Shown here: positions 9,580-19,201 of the stretch, in pieces
How the letters are laid out: every line of letters starts with the position of its first letter
Numbering within the stretch: the first letter of the stretch is position 1
DNA from: an uncultured Collinsella sp.
GTDB taxonomy: Bacteria; Actinomycetota; Coriobacteriia; Coriobacteriales; Coriobacteriaceae
Direction of reading: 5' to 3'
Length of the DNA: 64,000 nucleotides
NCBI GenBank assembly: GCA_959602645.1
Contig: CAUGTZ010000014.1
Span: 6,096 to 70,095 of the forward strand
Made by a program: the position numbers and the translations under genes
Notes under the pieces: model-generated
Database searches by the model: none
Told to the model about the DNA's origin: nothing
The model's input: the letters and a program-made list of their open reading frames with translations, nothing else

Positions 9580-12390
9580 ATGATTCGGCTAAACGATAGG
9601 ATGGATGGTCCAAGCGTGAGTCTCGGCAGCAAACTATCCGATGCAAAGGTTTCCTTTGCAATCTTTAAACGCGACATCAAGCGATTGATCGTGAACCCCG
9701 TCGCCCTGGTGGTTACCCTGGGCGTGTGCGTGATTCCCTCGCTGTATGCCTGGTACAACATCGTGGCCAACTGGGATCCGTATGGAAACACCCAGGGCAT
9801 CAAGATCGCCATCGCCAACAACGATCAGGGCACCCAGAACGACCTAGTGGGCGAGCTCAACGCAGGCGATAAGGTGGTCGACCAGCTCAAGAAGAACGAC
9901 CAGCTTGGCTGGACCTTCGTCGACTCGGCGGCAGATGCCAAAGAGGGCGTCGAAAGTGGCGAATACTATGCTGCCATCGTGATTCCCAAGAACTTCTCTG
10001 ACAATCTCGTCTCGATGCTCGACGGCAATTACCATCAGCCGAAGCTCACCTATTACGTCAACGAGAAAAAGAGCGCCATTGCGCCCAAGGTTACCGATAC
10101 CGGTGCCAACACCATCGAGGAGCAGATAAACTCGGAATTTGTCTCTACGGTGGGCGAGACCGTTGCCGGCATTGCCAAAGATGCCGGAGTCGATCTAAAG
10201 GACAAGGCAACCCAGACGCAGGATTCGCTGGCAAGCTCGGTGTCCGAGGCATCCGATACCTTGGGCGAGGTACGTGATTCCATCGGCGACATGAACACCG
10301 CCATCGACAAGACGAGCAGCTCGATTGCTTCGGCCGATGCTGCGTTGGCGGGCCTGCAGGGACAGGCGCCTTCGCTAACGCAGGCAATCGCTCAGGGTAA
10401 TGATCTGCTGGTCGAAGCTCGTACCACGGCTGGCAAGTCCATCACCTCGCTCTCCAAGGCACTTTCGGAGGGCAGCCTTGCGCTAACCAAGACGTCGGCT
10501 TCCGCGAATGCTGCCATCGGCAAGTTGACGGGCACGGTCACATCTACGACCACCCGCATCGACAACTCGCTCGAGTCTCTCCAGGCAACGATCGATCACA
10601 ACACCGCAGTTATCGGCCACCTGCAGATTCTTGCCGGCGATACCTCGACGGGATCGGATCAGATCGACGCACTGATCGCCTCGACGATCGATACGCTCAA
10701 GAAGCAGAACGACCAGCTGCAGAGTATCAAGAACAGTCTGTCCGCGCAGTCGAGCGCCATGGCAAATGATGCCGCGGCTGTCTCGGGTGCCAGCGACGCT
10801 ATCAATAACGCAATTCAGACCGGGGCGACCAACCTCGGTCAGGCTCAGACCGATCTGGGGCAGAACGCGCTGCCGAAGGCTTCGAGCGCGCTTGACTCCT
10901 TTGCCGCCGTTTCGGGCGATTTGACCGGCATTGTATCGGGTATGACCCCCACGATAGCGAGCGCGCGCGGCACGCTGGCGCAGCTCGACGCCACGCTCAA
11001 GCAGGCAAAGACCACGCTGTCCCAAACCGATGCCTCCCTTGCCAAGGTTCAGGACAAGCTCGCGACCGCCGCTAATGACATTGCGGCGCTGCAGACCTCT
11101 GAGTCTATGGGCGAGTTAGCCGACCTCATGGACGTCGACGTCAATGACGTGGCAGATTTCATGGCATCTCCGGTTGAGCTGACGTCCAAGTCAATCTATC
11201 CGGTCAAGAGCTTTGGCTCGGGCATCGCGCCCTTCTACACCAATCTGGCGCTGTGGGTAGGCGGCTATGTGCTCATCGCTATCTACAAGCTCGAGGTCGA
11301 CCGCGAGGGCATCGGTAGCTTTACGGCGCGTCAGGGCTACTTTGGCCGCTGGCTGCTGATGGTGATCCTGGGTGCGTTCCAGGCCATTATCGTTACGGTG
11401 GGCGACCTGGTCATTGGCGTTCAGTGCGTCAATCCGCTGCTCTTTGTGCTGGGCGGCATCGCTATCTCGTTCACTTACGTCAACATCATCTATGCGCTGT
11501 CCACCACCTTTAAGCATATCGGCAAGGCAATCGGCGTCATCCTCGTCATTGTGCAGATCCCCGGTTCGTCGGGCATGTATCCCATTGAGATGATGCCCGG
11601 CTTCTTCCAATGGCTGCATCCGCTGCTGCCCTTCACCTATGGCATCAACCTGCTGCGCGAGACCGTCGGTGGCATGTATTCGTTCAACTACCTGTTCAAC
11701 CTGTGCATCCTGGGCGTGTTCCTGATCGTGGCGCTCTTTATCGGTCTGCAGCTGCGCCCGTTGCTGCTCAACCTCAATCTGCTCTTTGATAAGCAGCTTT
11801 CCACGACGGGCCTCATGATCTGCGAGTCCAACGACCTGCCGCGCCAGCGCTATTCGCTGCGCACGGCCATGCGCGTCATGCTCGATTCGGATTCGTACCG
11901 TCGCGAGCTGCTCGATCATGCCGTGGCGTTTGAGCATCGCTACCCGTACTACATCAAGGGCGGTTTTGCCGCCGTGGTAGGCGTGCAGGTCCTGCTCTTT
12001 GTGCTCTCGACGGTGCTCGATATCGACAATAACGGCAAGATCATCCTGCTCGTTATCTGGATCATTTCGGTTATCGCCATCTGTGGCTGGCTCATCAACA
12101 TCGAGTACATCCGTGCGAGCCTCAATACCCAGATGCGTATCTCGGCGCTTTCGGACGAGGACCTTCGCCGCGAGATGCGCGAGCACACGGCCGCCATCCC
12201 TGCTGCCCGTCGCATGTTTGGTCTCAACGCCAGCGAGCGGGGCACCAAGGACAGCGAACAGCCCACGAGCCGTCTGCCGCATATCGGTGCGCATCGTAAG
12301 GCTCAAGATGCCGACGGCGTTGACAACGTAAGCGGAAACGACGGGGACACCACCCCGCTTGGCAAGCACTCTAAAGGAGGTGAGGCATAA
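9580..12390 (+). CDS. YhgE/Pip-family membrane protein, long form
   Basis: Large membrane protein of the phage-infection-protein (Pip)/YhgE family, which shares an ABC-2-like membrane core. One helix lies near residues 45-65, just before the family signature WDPYGNT. A long extracytoplasmic, Ala/Ser/Thr-rich coiled region (about 150-510) follows, then a bundle of about six helices (about 545-745). Unlike the next gene it continues for about 190 more residues, with two extra helices (about 790-845) and a polar tail. Start choice is uncertain among ATG 9580, ATG 9601 and GTG 9616; none has a strong ribosome site. The stop abuts the next start, so the pair is co-translated and may form a heteromer. 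Confidence 0.8.
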   Translation: MIRLNDRMDGPSVSLGSKLSDAKVSFAIFKRDIKRLIVNPVALVVTLGVCVIPSLYAWYNIVANWDPYGNTQGIKIAIANNDQGTQNDLVGELNAGDKVVDQLKKNDQLGWTFVDSAADAKEGVESGEYYAAIVIPKNFSDNLVSMLDGNYHQPKLTYYVNEKKSAIAPKVTDTGANTIEEQINSEFVSTVGETVAGIAKDAGVDLKDKATQTQDSLASSVSEASDTLGEVRDSIGDMNTAIDKTSSSIASADAALAGLQGQAPSLTQAIAQGNDLLVEARTTAGKSITSLSKALSEGSLALTKTSASANAAIGKLTGTVTSTTTRIDNSLESLQATIDHNTAVIGHLQILAGDTSTGSDQIDALIASTIDTLKKQNDQLQSIKNSLSAQSSAMANDAAAVSGASDAINNAIQTGATNLGQAQTDLGQNALPKASSALDSFAAVSGDLTGIVSGMTPTIASARGTLAQLDATLKQAKTTLSQTDASLAKVQDKLATAANDIAALQTSESMGELADLMDVDVNDVADFMASPVELTSKSIYPVKSFGSGIAPFYTNLALWVGGYVLIAIYKLEVDREGIGSFTARQGYFGRWLLMVILGAFQAIIVTVGDLVIGVQCVNPLLFVLGGIAISFTYVNIIYALSTTFKHIGKAIGVILVIVQIPGSSGMYPIEMMPGFFQWLHPLLPFTYGINLLRETVGGMYSFNYLFNLCILGVFLIVALFIGLQLRPLLLNLNLLFDKQLSTTGLMICESNDLPRQRYSLRTAMRVMLDSDSYRRELLDHAVAFEHRYPYYIKGGFAAVVGVQVLLFVLSTVLDIDNNGKIILLVIWIISVIAICGWLINIEYIRASLNTQMRISALSDEDLRREMREHTAAIPAARRMFGLNASERGTKDSEQPTSRLPHIGAHRKAQDADGVDNVSGNDGDTTPLGKHSKGGEA

Positions 12391-14580
12391 ATGAAAAACA
12401 TCCTGCACCTGTTTAAGCGCGATGTCCAAAATGTGTCTCGCTCCGTGATCGGCTTGGTTGTTGTGATGGGCCTCATTATCGTGCCGTGCCTGTACGCGTG
12501 GTTTAACATCGCCGGAAGCTGGGATCCGTATGGCAACACCGGCAATCTCAAGATCGCCGTGGTCAACACCGACGAGGGCTACGAGAGCGATCTGATTCCC
12601 GTCGAGGTCAACGTGGGCGAAAACGTAACCTCCACCCTGCGCGGCAACGAGAACTTCGATTGGGTCGTCCTCAACGACCGCGATAAGGCGATTGAGGGCG
12701 TTAAGTCGGGCGCGTACTACGCTGCCGTCGTTATCCCCAAAACGTTTAGCGCCGACATGATGACGCTTTTCTCGACCGACGTGAAACACGCCGATATCGA
12801 GTTTTACGAGAACCAGAAGGCCAACGCCATCGCGCAGATCGTGACCGAGAAGGGTTCGAGCGCCGTTCAGAACCAGGTTAACGAATCTTTTACCAAGACC
12901 ATTACGAGCATCGGTCTTAAGACGGTGTCCAGCCTGCTCGATTACATGAGCACCGACCAAGTCAGCAACTTTATCGCCAACCTGTCCTCGACGCTCGGCG
13001 ATTCGGTCCAGGACCTGCAGGACGTTCAGGCCAGCGCAACGTCGCTTGCGGGCATTTTGAGCTCCACGTCCGATTCGTTGACGTCGGCGAGCGGTATGCT
13101 CCAGCAGACGGGTACGGTCGATGAGTCGACCAAGCAGCTGATGGAGCATGCCAAGAGCGGCATCGATGATTCCAAAGAAGCGCTGAAGGCCGCCAACGAT
13201 GCCGTTGACGCGGCGATTGACGGAAGCGCGGGCTCGTTCGACAACGTATCCGCCGAGCTTGCGAAGGCATTCGACACCGCAAACCAGCATGTCAATCTTA
13301 CGGTGCGTCAGCTCAACGATGGCGCAGCGTCACTCAAGAACCGTGCCGACGAGATTGATGCCACGGCGAATGAGCTCCGTAGTCTTGCTGGCCAGGTGAG
13401 TAACGATAAGCTCAAGGCAGGGCTTGAGGACGCGGCTGCTGAGCTTGACAAAACCGCGACGGAGTACCGCAACAATGCCAATGAGCTGACGAACATCGCG
13501 ACGTCGCTCACGAACAGCATGGCAGAGGTTAACAAGTCGCGTGCCGAGGTCGATCAGGCCATCGCCGATGCCAAGGCTGGTATCTCGGGCGCCAAGATTG
13601 ACTACGACTCTACGTTTTCGGTCAAGGCCAAAGAGCTCAAGAAGACCGTCTCGGGGGTTCTGGATTCACTGAATGGTATTTCGGGCGATCTGGATAGTGC
13701 CGTAGACGACCTGACCGACGCATCCGGTTCGCTGGCAAAGGGCCTCTCTAAGGCTGCAAAGCTGGTCAACAAGGCTTCCGATCAGCTGGGCGAGGCGTCG
13801 GGCAAGATCAGCGCGTTTAAGGACGAGCTCGACGGTGCCCTTATGTCTGATGATCTAGCCACGATCAAGACGATGATCGGCAATGATCCCGAGGGTCTGG
13901 CCGTGTCGCTTTCCGGCCCTGTCGCACTCGACCGTAAGCCGGTCTATCCGATCCGCAACTACGGTTCGGCCATGGCGCCGTTCTACACGATTCTGTCGCT
14001 CTGGGTCGGCTCGATCGTACTGGCGGCCATGATGAAGGTCTCGGTTGACGATGAGCTTATCAACGAGCTCATCCCCGTGCGCCTGCACGAGATCTACTTG
14101 GGTCGCTACCTGTTCTTTGGCGGTCTGGCTCTGCTGCAGGCAACGCTCGTGTGTGCGGGCGACATTCTGTTCTTTGGCATTCAGTGCGACAACCCGCTGC
14201 AGTTTGTGCTAGCGGGCTGGGTCGCGAGTCTCGTGTTCTCCAATATCGTCTACACGCTTACGGTTTCGTTTGGCGATATCGGCAAGGCGCTCGCAGTCGT
14301 GCTGTTGGTCATGCAGGTCGGCGGTTCGGGCGGCACGTTCCCCATCGAGATGACCGGCCCCGTGTTCCAGGCGATCTATCCGTTCCTGCCGTTTACTCAC
14401 GGCATCAACGCCATGCATGCCGCCATGGCTGGCGCCTACCATATGGAGTACTGGGTTGAGCTGGGCATTCTGGCGAGCTATCTGATTCCGTCGCTGGCCC
14501 TGGGCGTCGTCTTCCGCCGTCCGGTCATCAAAGCCAACGACTGGATCATCGAAAAGCTTGAAAGCACGAAACTTATTTAG
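12391..14580 (+). CDS. YhgE/Pip-family membrane protein, short form
   Basis: 729-residue paralogue of the preceding protein, started by a strong site (GGAGGTGAG) inside its neighbour's end. N-terminal helix about 12-35, signature WDPYGNT, a long helical extracytoplasmic region rich in Asp/Ala/Ser (about 170-490), then six helices to the C-terminus. The family is linked to phage entry (Lactococcus Pip) and to secretion-associated proteins, but no firm transport substrate is known. An adjacent TetR regulator, common for this pair in other bacteria, is absent here. Confidence 0.82.
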   Translation: MKNILHLFKRDVQNVSRSVIGLVVVMGLIIVPCLYAWFNIAGSWDPYGNTGNLKIAVVNTDEGYESDLIPVEVNVGENVTSTLRGNENFDWVVLNDRDKAIEGVKSGAYYAAVVIPKTFSADMMTLFSTDVKHADIEFYENQKANAIAQIVTEKGSSAVQNQVNESFTKTITSIGLKTVSSLLDYMSTDQVSNFIANLSSTLGDSVQDLQDVQASATSLAGILSSTSDSLTSASGMLQQTGTVDESTKQLMEHAKSGIDDSKEALKAANDAVDAAIDGSAGSFDNVSAELAKAFDTANQHVNLTVRQLNDGAASLKNRADEIDATANELRSLAGQVSNDKLKAGLEDAAAELDKTATEYRNNANELTNIATSLTNSMAEVNKSRAEVDQAIADAKAGISGAKIDYDSTFSVKAKELKKTVSGVLDSLNGISGDLDSAVDDLTDASGSLAKGLSKAAKLVNKASDQLGEASGKISAFKDELDGALMSDDLATIKTMIGNDPEGLAVSLSGPVALDRKPVYPIRNYGSAMAPFYTILSLWVGSIVLAAMMKVSVDDELINELIPVRLHEIYLGRYLFFGGLALLQATLVCAGDILFFGIQCDNPLQFVLAGWVASLVFSNIVYTLTVSFGDIGKALAVVLLVMQVGGSGGTFPIEMTGPVFQAIYPFLPFTHGINAMHAAMAGAYHMEYWVELGILASYLIPSLALGVVFRRPVIKANDWIIEKLESTKLI

Positions 14581-14674
14581 TGCAACAGCGTGACATCGAC
14601 GAAACATCGAGGTTTACTCTGCCGACGCTTTAGTGGGCTGGATTGCGTGGGCTGCTTGGTTGTTGCTACAGTAG

Positions 14675-14709
14675 CGGGGCGTGCCGGGGGTCCGGTGCGC
14701 CCCGTTTTT
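14675..14709 (+). terminator. Terminator after the YhgE pair
   Basis: CGGGGCG (14675-14681) pairs with CGCCCCG (14698-14704), with an inner GCCGG/CCGG stem, followed by TTTTT. Confidence 0.7.
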
Positions 14710-14780
14710 ATTTGACCATGAGGCGGCACGCAGCCATACGCGTGCGGACACCACGCCCAGATTGAGTGTGAGGATGTTCC

Positions 14781-15764
14781 ATGGCCCAATACGCTGCCAA
14801 CGAAATCGAAAACATGCCCGATAGCCCTGTGGCCCGTGAGGATTTGGGCGCGGGCGGTATTCCCAGGGGCGCCGGCGCACGCTCCCCGCTGTTCTGGAAA
14901 GTTTTGCTACTTTCGGTGGCGGTCATCTGGGGCTACTCCTTTACCACTATGAAGGACGCACTCGGCACCATTCCGGTGTTCGAGCTGCTCTATGTACGCT
15001 TTCTGCCTGCAGCGTTGGTCATGTTTGCCGTCTTCCACAAGCGCATCACTGCACATTTCAACGCTCGCAATCTGATCGTTGGCCTGAGTATGGGCGTGCT
15101 CATGTGGGCGGCCTATGCGTTGCAGACGGTCGGTCTGGCATATACTACGGCGGGCAAGAATGCTTTTTTGACGGGCACGTATTGCATCCTCGTGCCGTTC
15201 GCGAGCTATTTTCTGAGCGGAGAAAAACTCACCCGCTATAACCTGGGCGCGGCACTGCTGTGCTTGGCGGGCATTGGCTTGGTGGCGCTCGATAGCGTCG
15301 AGTTCAACATCGGTGACGTCATTACGCTGGCAGGCGCGGTCTTCTTCGCCATCCAGATGGCGGTGACCGCCAAGTACGGTCGCAAAATGGACATCAACGT
15401 TATCACGTTTTGGATGTTTGTGGGCAACGGCGTGCTGAGCCTGGTCTCGTCGCTGCTATTCGAGACCCAGGCGCCTCTGTCCGTGTGGACGCCGAACTTT
15501 ATCGGTGTGATGGCGTTTCTCTCGGTGGGCTGCACATGCGTGGCTCTGCTCATCCAAAACGTCGGCCTGGCGCATGTCCCGGCTTCGACGGGCTCGCTGC
15601 TCCTTTCGATGGAGTCGCCTTCGGGCGTGTTGTTTTCGGTGCTGCTGATGGGGGAGGCGCTCACCTCGCGCCTGCTCGCCGGCTTCGTGCTTATCTTCCT
15701 GTCGATTATCTTGAGTGAGACTCACTTCGATTTTTTGCGCAAAAAGCCGCGCCCGCAATTGTAA
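14781..15764 (+). CDS. EamA/DMT-family transporter
   Basis: Ten-helix drug/metabolite exporter with two EamA repeats. After a polar N-terminus of about 45 residues, the first helix carries the typical WGYSFTTMKD. Repeat two begins near GDVITLAGAVFFAIQMAV. SMESPSGVLFSVLLMGE matches the last conserved helix region. Likely exports amino acids or metabolites; the substrate cannot be read from sequence. Ribosome site GAGGATG precedes ATG 14781. Confidence 0.85.
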   Translation: MAQYAANEIENMPDSPVAREDLGAGGIPRGAGARSPLFWKVLLLSVAVIWGYSFTTMKDALGTIPVFELLYVRFLPAALVMFAVFHKRITAHFNARNLIVGLSMGVLMWAAYALQTVGLAYTTAGKNAFLTGTYCILVPFASYFLSGEKLTRYNLGAALLCLAGIGLVALDSVEFNIGDVITLAGAVFFAIQMAVTAKYGRKMDINVITFWMFVGNGVLSLVSSLLFETQAPLSVWTPNFIGVMAFLSVGCTCVALLIQNVGLAHVPASTGSLLLSMESPSGVLFSVLLMGEALTSRLLAGFVLIFLSIILSETHFDFLRKKPRPQL

Positions 15765-15776
15765 ACAACTTGTTGC

Positions 15777-15802
15777 GCCGCCCTCCCGGGGCGGCATTTT
15801 TT
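15777..15802 (+). terminator. Terminator after the EamA gene
   Basis: GCCGCCC (15777-15783) pairs with GGGCGGC (15789-15795) across a 5-nt loop, followed by ATTTTTT. Confidence 0.8.
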
Positions 15803-15880
15803 ATGCGTCGCCCTTAAAGTTGTACCTTGCACTTTATGCTATCAAAGTGCTTGCTGCAAAAACGTTACTGGAGGGCATCT

Positions 15881-17179
15881 ATGGCACCAGCTTTGTCCGA
15901 TTTTCAACCGCAACCAGCGCCCAAGGCTACCGCAGCGGCGCAGGCCGCTATCGGTGACGGTCTTGTTGCAGAAGCTCAGACTTTTGCAGACGAGCTTGCT
16001 GTGTGGCGACACGATCTACACCAGATGCCCGAGCTGGGTAACAACCTTCCGCAGACGTCCGCCTTTATCCAGGCGCGTCTGGACGAGATGGATATTCCCT
16101 ATGCCGTGCTTGTTGACGGCTCCTGTGTCGTTGGCCTTATCGGTGCCGGCGCGGCAGCTGCTGCTCGGGGTAACGGTACGTGCACGGACAAGCAGGCCGG
16201 TACGGTCATCATGCTCCGCGGCGACATGGATGCCCTGCCCGTTGCCGAGGAATCCGGCGAGCCCTTTGCATCCACCAATGGCTGCATGCATGCTTGCGGT
16301 CACGATATGCACGCGACGGCGCTGCTTGGTGCGGCTCGTATGCTCAAGACCCGCGAGTCCGAGCTTCTCGACGCCAACGCCACGGTTAAGTTGCTGTTCC
16401 AGCCGGGCGAGGAAACCTTTGAGGGTGCCCGTGCCGCCATCGTCGACGGTCTGCTGCAGAACCCACGCCCCCAGGCGGCTTTTGCCATGCATGTTAACAG
16501 CCAATCGCCGCTCGGCCTGGTGCTCTATGGGAGTCCGGCGCTTTCGGGCGTGTACGGTTTTCGCATCACGCTGCAGGGCAAGGGCGGCCATGGCTCGAGC
16601 CCCGAGATCTGCATCGACCCCATCACGGCCGGCGTCCATGTGCACCTGGCGCTTCAGGAGCTTATCGCTCGCGAAGTGCCGGCGGCCAAGGAGGTCGCAC
16701 TGACCGTGGGTAAGTTTGCCGGTGGTCAAGCGGCCAACGTCATCCCAGATACCTGCGTGCTCGAAGGCACGCTGCGCGGCTTTGACGTTGAGCTCATGGA
16801 GCACCTCAAGGAGCGTATCGCCGAGGTCGTCAACGGCGTGGCCGCAACGTATCGCACGCCGGCCACCATCGAGACGCTCTCGGATGTTCCCCCGCTCGTG
16901 CTCGATGACGACGTGACCCAGGCTTCGCTTGGCTACGTGGGTGCGACGCTGCCCAAGGCCGCCTTCTTGCCGCTGTTCCATGCCATGGCGAGCGAGGACT
17001 TTGCGCTTATCTCGAGTGAGATACCGAGCGCATACTTTACGATCGGCGCGGCTGTGACCGATACGGACGAACACTTTGCTCAGCATCATCCCAAGGCACG
17101 TTTTAGCGATGCCGAACTTCCCCTTGGCGCCGCGGCTTATGCCGCCGTTGCTTTGGGCTACATCGCCGACCACCGGTAG
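15881..17179 (+). CDS. M20-family amidohydrolase (hippurate/N-acyl-amino-acid hydrolase type)
   Basis: Metal-dependent hydrolase of N-acyl amino acids or related amides. It shows HQMPELGNNLPQT, the metal ligands in RGDMDALPV and MHACGHDMHATALLG, the catalytic Glu in FQPGEE, and the dimerisation-domain motif GKGGHGSSPE. Start at 15881 is set by GGAGGG at 15871-15876; the longer frame from 15827 lacks one. About 40 bp downstream lies a truncated MFS gene, suggesting that a hydrolase-transporter pair once existed. Confidence 0.88.
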   Translation: MAPALSDFQPQPAPKATAAAQAAIGDGLVAEAQTFADELAVWRHDLHQMPELGNNLPQTSAFIQARLDEMDIPYAVLVDGSCVVGLIGAGAAAAARGNGTCTDKQAGTVIMLRGDMDALPVAEESGEPFASTNGCMHACGHDMHATALLGAARMLKTRESELLDANATVKLLFQPGEETFEGARAAIVDGLLQNPRPQAAFAMHVNSQSPLGLVLYGSPALSGVYGFRITLQGKGGHGSSPEICIDPITAGVHVHLALQELIAREVPAAKEVALTVGKFAGGQAANVIPDTCVLEGTLRGFDVELMEHLKERIAEVVNGVAATYRTPATIETLSDVPPLVLDDDVTQASLGYVGATLPKAAFLPLFHAMASEDFALISSEIPSAYFTIGAAVTDTDEHFAQHHPKARFSDAELPLGAAAYAAVALGYIADHR

Positions 17180-17218
17180 CACCCAATCTTGCTACTCGTT
17201 TGTTTAAAAAGGAGCAGT

Positions 17219-17587
17219 ATGTCCCAGCAGCGTAAGTTCTTCCCCGGCTGGCTCGTGGTGGCTTCCGGCTTTGTCATCATGGCCACGTGCTACACCATTT
17301 TCGTCAACTGCATGAGCCTGTTCCAGCCGCTCATCGTCAGCGACTTGGGAATTTCTCTTGCGCAGTACAACATCTCCAATGCGATCTCCACCGTGGTGAG
17401 CGTTATCGGCTCACTTGTCATTGGCCATGTTGCCGATAAAGTAAGCGGTCGCGTTTTGGGCTCCCTCACTGTAATCGCCACCTCTGCCGTTCTTGCCGGC
17501 ATGAGCCTTGTCGGTGAACTGTGGCAGGTCTACGTGCTCTTTTCTGTTTGCCCCGTTCTGTTTGTGGCCGCCCTGGAAGCCGAATAG
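17219..17587 (+). pseudogene. Truncated MFS transporter (N-terminal third only)
   Basis: A good ribosome site (AAAAAGGAG) and ATG start a normal MFS protein: FFPGWLVVASGFVIM opens helix 1, and VADKVSGRVLG is the conserved loop between helices 2 and 3. Homology stops after about 120 residues in helix 4, where it runs into AALEAE and a stop. MFS proteins have about 400 residues and 12 helices, so this fragment is probably non-functional. A palindromic repeat pair begins 50 bp past the stop, so the 3' two thirds may have been lost by deletion at the repeat. It follows the M20 hydrolase gene by 39 bp. Confidence 0.8.
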
Positions 17588-17636
17588 ATGCTCGTACCAT
17601 CATTCGGTTTCCAAGGCGGTCACGGGCCTACGAAAT

Positions 17637-17698
17637 GATCCGTTTTCCTCCGTCCCCAACAGATCACGTGATCCGAAGGGGACGGAGGAAAGCGGATC
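17637..17698. repeat. Inverted pair of GGGGACGGAGGAAA units
   Basis: GATCCGTTTTCCTCCGTCCC... (17637-17657) pairs with GGGGACGGAGGAAAGCGGAT... (17678-17698) with one mismatch; the middle holds a smaller GATCACGTGATC palindrome. Each half by itself matches the single unit at 53038-53068. Confidence 0.75.
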
Positions 17699-17700
17699 GC

Positions 17701-17770
17701 AAACAGCGGCGGTGCGTCAGGCCGAACGAGTCCCCATACCCTCGTTCGGTCAGACGCACCGCCGCTGTTT
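17701..17770. repeat. 70-bp two-stage palindrome upstream of hisS
   Basis: AAACAGCGGCGGTGCGTC (17701-17718) pairs perfectly with 17753-17770. Inside it, CCGAACGAG (17722-17730) pairs with CTCGTTCGG (17741-17749) around TCCCCATACC. A T-rich run follows. It may terminate read-through into hisS or act as a structured hisS leader. Confidence 0.7.
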
Positions 17771-17830
17771 GTGTTTGTGCCGTATAATGTCCACTACCTA
17801 TGACGCGATACAAAAGAAAGGTGTTTGCCC

Positions 17831-19144
17831 ATGCAGGCACAGAAGGCGGAGGGAACCCGCGACCTTATCGGCGCCGAGATGCGCGCCTGGCAAAAGATGC
17901 AGCAGATTGCGGCCGGCGTGTTCGAGCCGTTTGGTTTTAAACCCATCGAGACGCCCGCGATCGAGCAGGTTGACGTGTTTGTCCACGGTATCGGCCAGTC
18001 GACCGACGTCGTGCGCAAGGAAATGTTCCGCGTGTTCAGCGGTGCCAACCTGGAGCGCGTCTTTACCGAGGGCACCGACACCAAACTCAAGCCCAAGCAG
18101 CGCCTGGCACTTCGCCCCGAGGGCACGGCCGGCGTGGTGCGCGCCGTCGTCGAGAACAATCTGGTGCCCCAGGGCTCCACGCCGTTTAAGGCTTACTACG
18201 CCGAGGCCATGTTCCGCGGCGAGCGTCCCCAGAAGGGCCGCCTGCGCCAGTTCCACCAGGTGGGCATCGAGTGGCTCGGCGCTCCCGATCCGGCGGCAGA
18301 CGCCGAGTGCATCATCATGCTCATGGAGTTCTACAAGCGCCTGGGCTTCGATCTTTCCAAGCTTCGTCTGCTCATCAACTCGATGGGTGACGCCCAGTGC
18401 CGTCCGGCTTATCGCGAGCAGGTTAAGCAGTTCATCCTCGATCACGCCGACGAGATGTGCGATGAGTGCCGCGAGCGCGCCGAGCTCAACCCGCTGCGTG
18501 CCTTCGACTGCAAGAACGACCACTGCCGCGAGATCATGGCCGAGGCTCCGCTGATGGGTGACAACCTGTGCGATGAGTGCCGCGAGCACTACGAGCAGGT
18601 CAAGCGCTATCTGGATGCCGCCGGTATCGAGTATGTCGAGGATCCCACCTTGGTGCGCGGCCTGGACTACTACACCCGTACTGTCTTTGAGGTCGAGGCC
18701 CCTGGCGCCGGCGTCGGCTCCATCGGCGGCGGCGGCCGCTACGATGGCCTGGTCGAGCTCGAGGGTGGCAAGCCCACGGCGGGCGTCGGCTTTGCTGTCG
18801 GTTTTGAGCGCGCCCTGCTGGCCCTGCAGGCCTTTGGCAGCGATTTGGGTGCCGATGAGGCCCCGTGCGTCTATGTCGCCAACGCCGGCAAGGAGCTGCG
18901 TCAGAACGTCTTTGCCATTACGCAGGAGCTTCGCGCCGCAGGTATCGTGACCGAGGCCGACTATCAGGGTCGTTCGCTCAAGGCCCAGTTTAAGCAAGCC
19001 GATAAGGTAGGCGCCAAGCTCATCTTGGTCCTGGGTGGCGACGAGCTTGCCGCCGGCAAGGTCAAAGTGCGCGACATGCAGAGCCATGACGAGGTGCTCG
19101 CCGATCTGGACAACGTCGTCGAGGCGGTTCGCGAGCGCCTGTAG
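17831..19144 (+). CDS. hisS: Histidyl-tRNA synthetase
   Basis: Class II aminoacyl-tRNA synthetase, 437 residues. Motif 2 region MFRGERPQKGRLRQFHQ, histidine-specific GLDYYTRTVFEV and GGGGRYDGLV (motif 3 follows in VGFAVGFERALLAL), and a C-terminal anticodon-binding domain. The ATG at 17831 is preceded by GAAAGG; the in-frame TTG at 17825 is less likely. It stands alone rather than paired with aspS, which lies 9 kb away. Confidence 0.95.
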   Translation: MQAQKAEGTRDLIGAEMRAWQKMQQIAAGVFEPFGFKPIETPAIEQVDVFVHGIGQSTDVVRKEMFRVFSGANLERVFTEGTDTKLKPKQRLALRPEGTAGVVRAVVENNLVPQGSTPFKAYYAEAMFRGERPQKGRLRQFHQVGIEWLGAPDPAADAECIIMLMEFYKRLGFDLSKLRLLINSMGDAQCRPAYREQVKQFILDHADEMCDECRERAELNPLRAFDCKNDHCREIMAEAPLMGDNLCDECREHYEQVKRYLDAAGIEYVEDPTLVRGLDYYTRTVFEVEAPGAGVGSIGGGGRYDGLVELEGGKPTAGVGFAVGFERALLALQAFGSDLGADEAPCVYVANAGKELRQNVFAITQELRAAGIVTEADYQGRSLKAQFKQADKVGAKLILVLGGDELAAGKVKVRDMQSHDEVLADLDNVVEAVRERL

Positions 19145-19201
19145 CGCATCTTTTTGAGCTTTGGGCCTGCTAACGTGCCCTGCTCATGGAGAGCGATTGT
19201 T

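Noticed and set aside
9217..9580. Possible CRISPR array from repeated GGGGACGTTCTT words
   Set aside because: Only three units, one inverted, with no regular spacers and no cas gene in the window.
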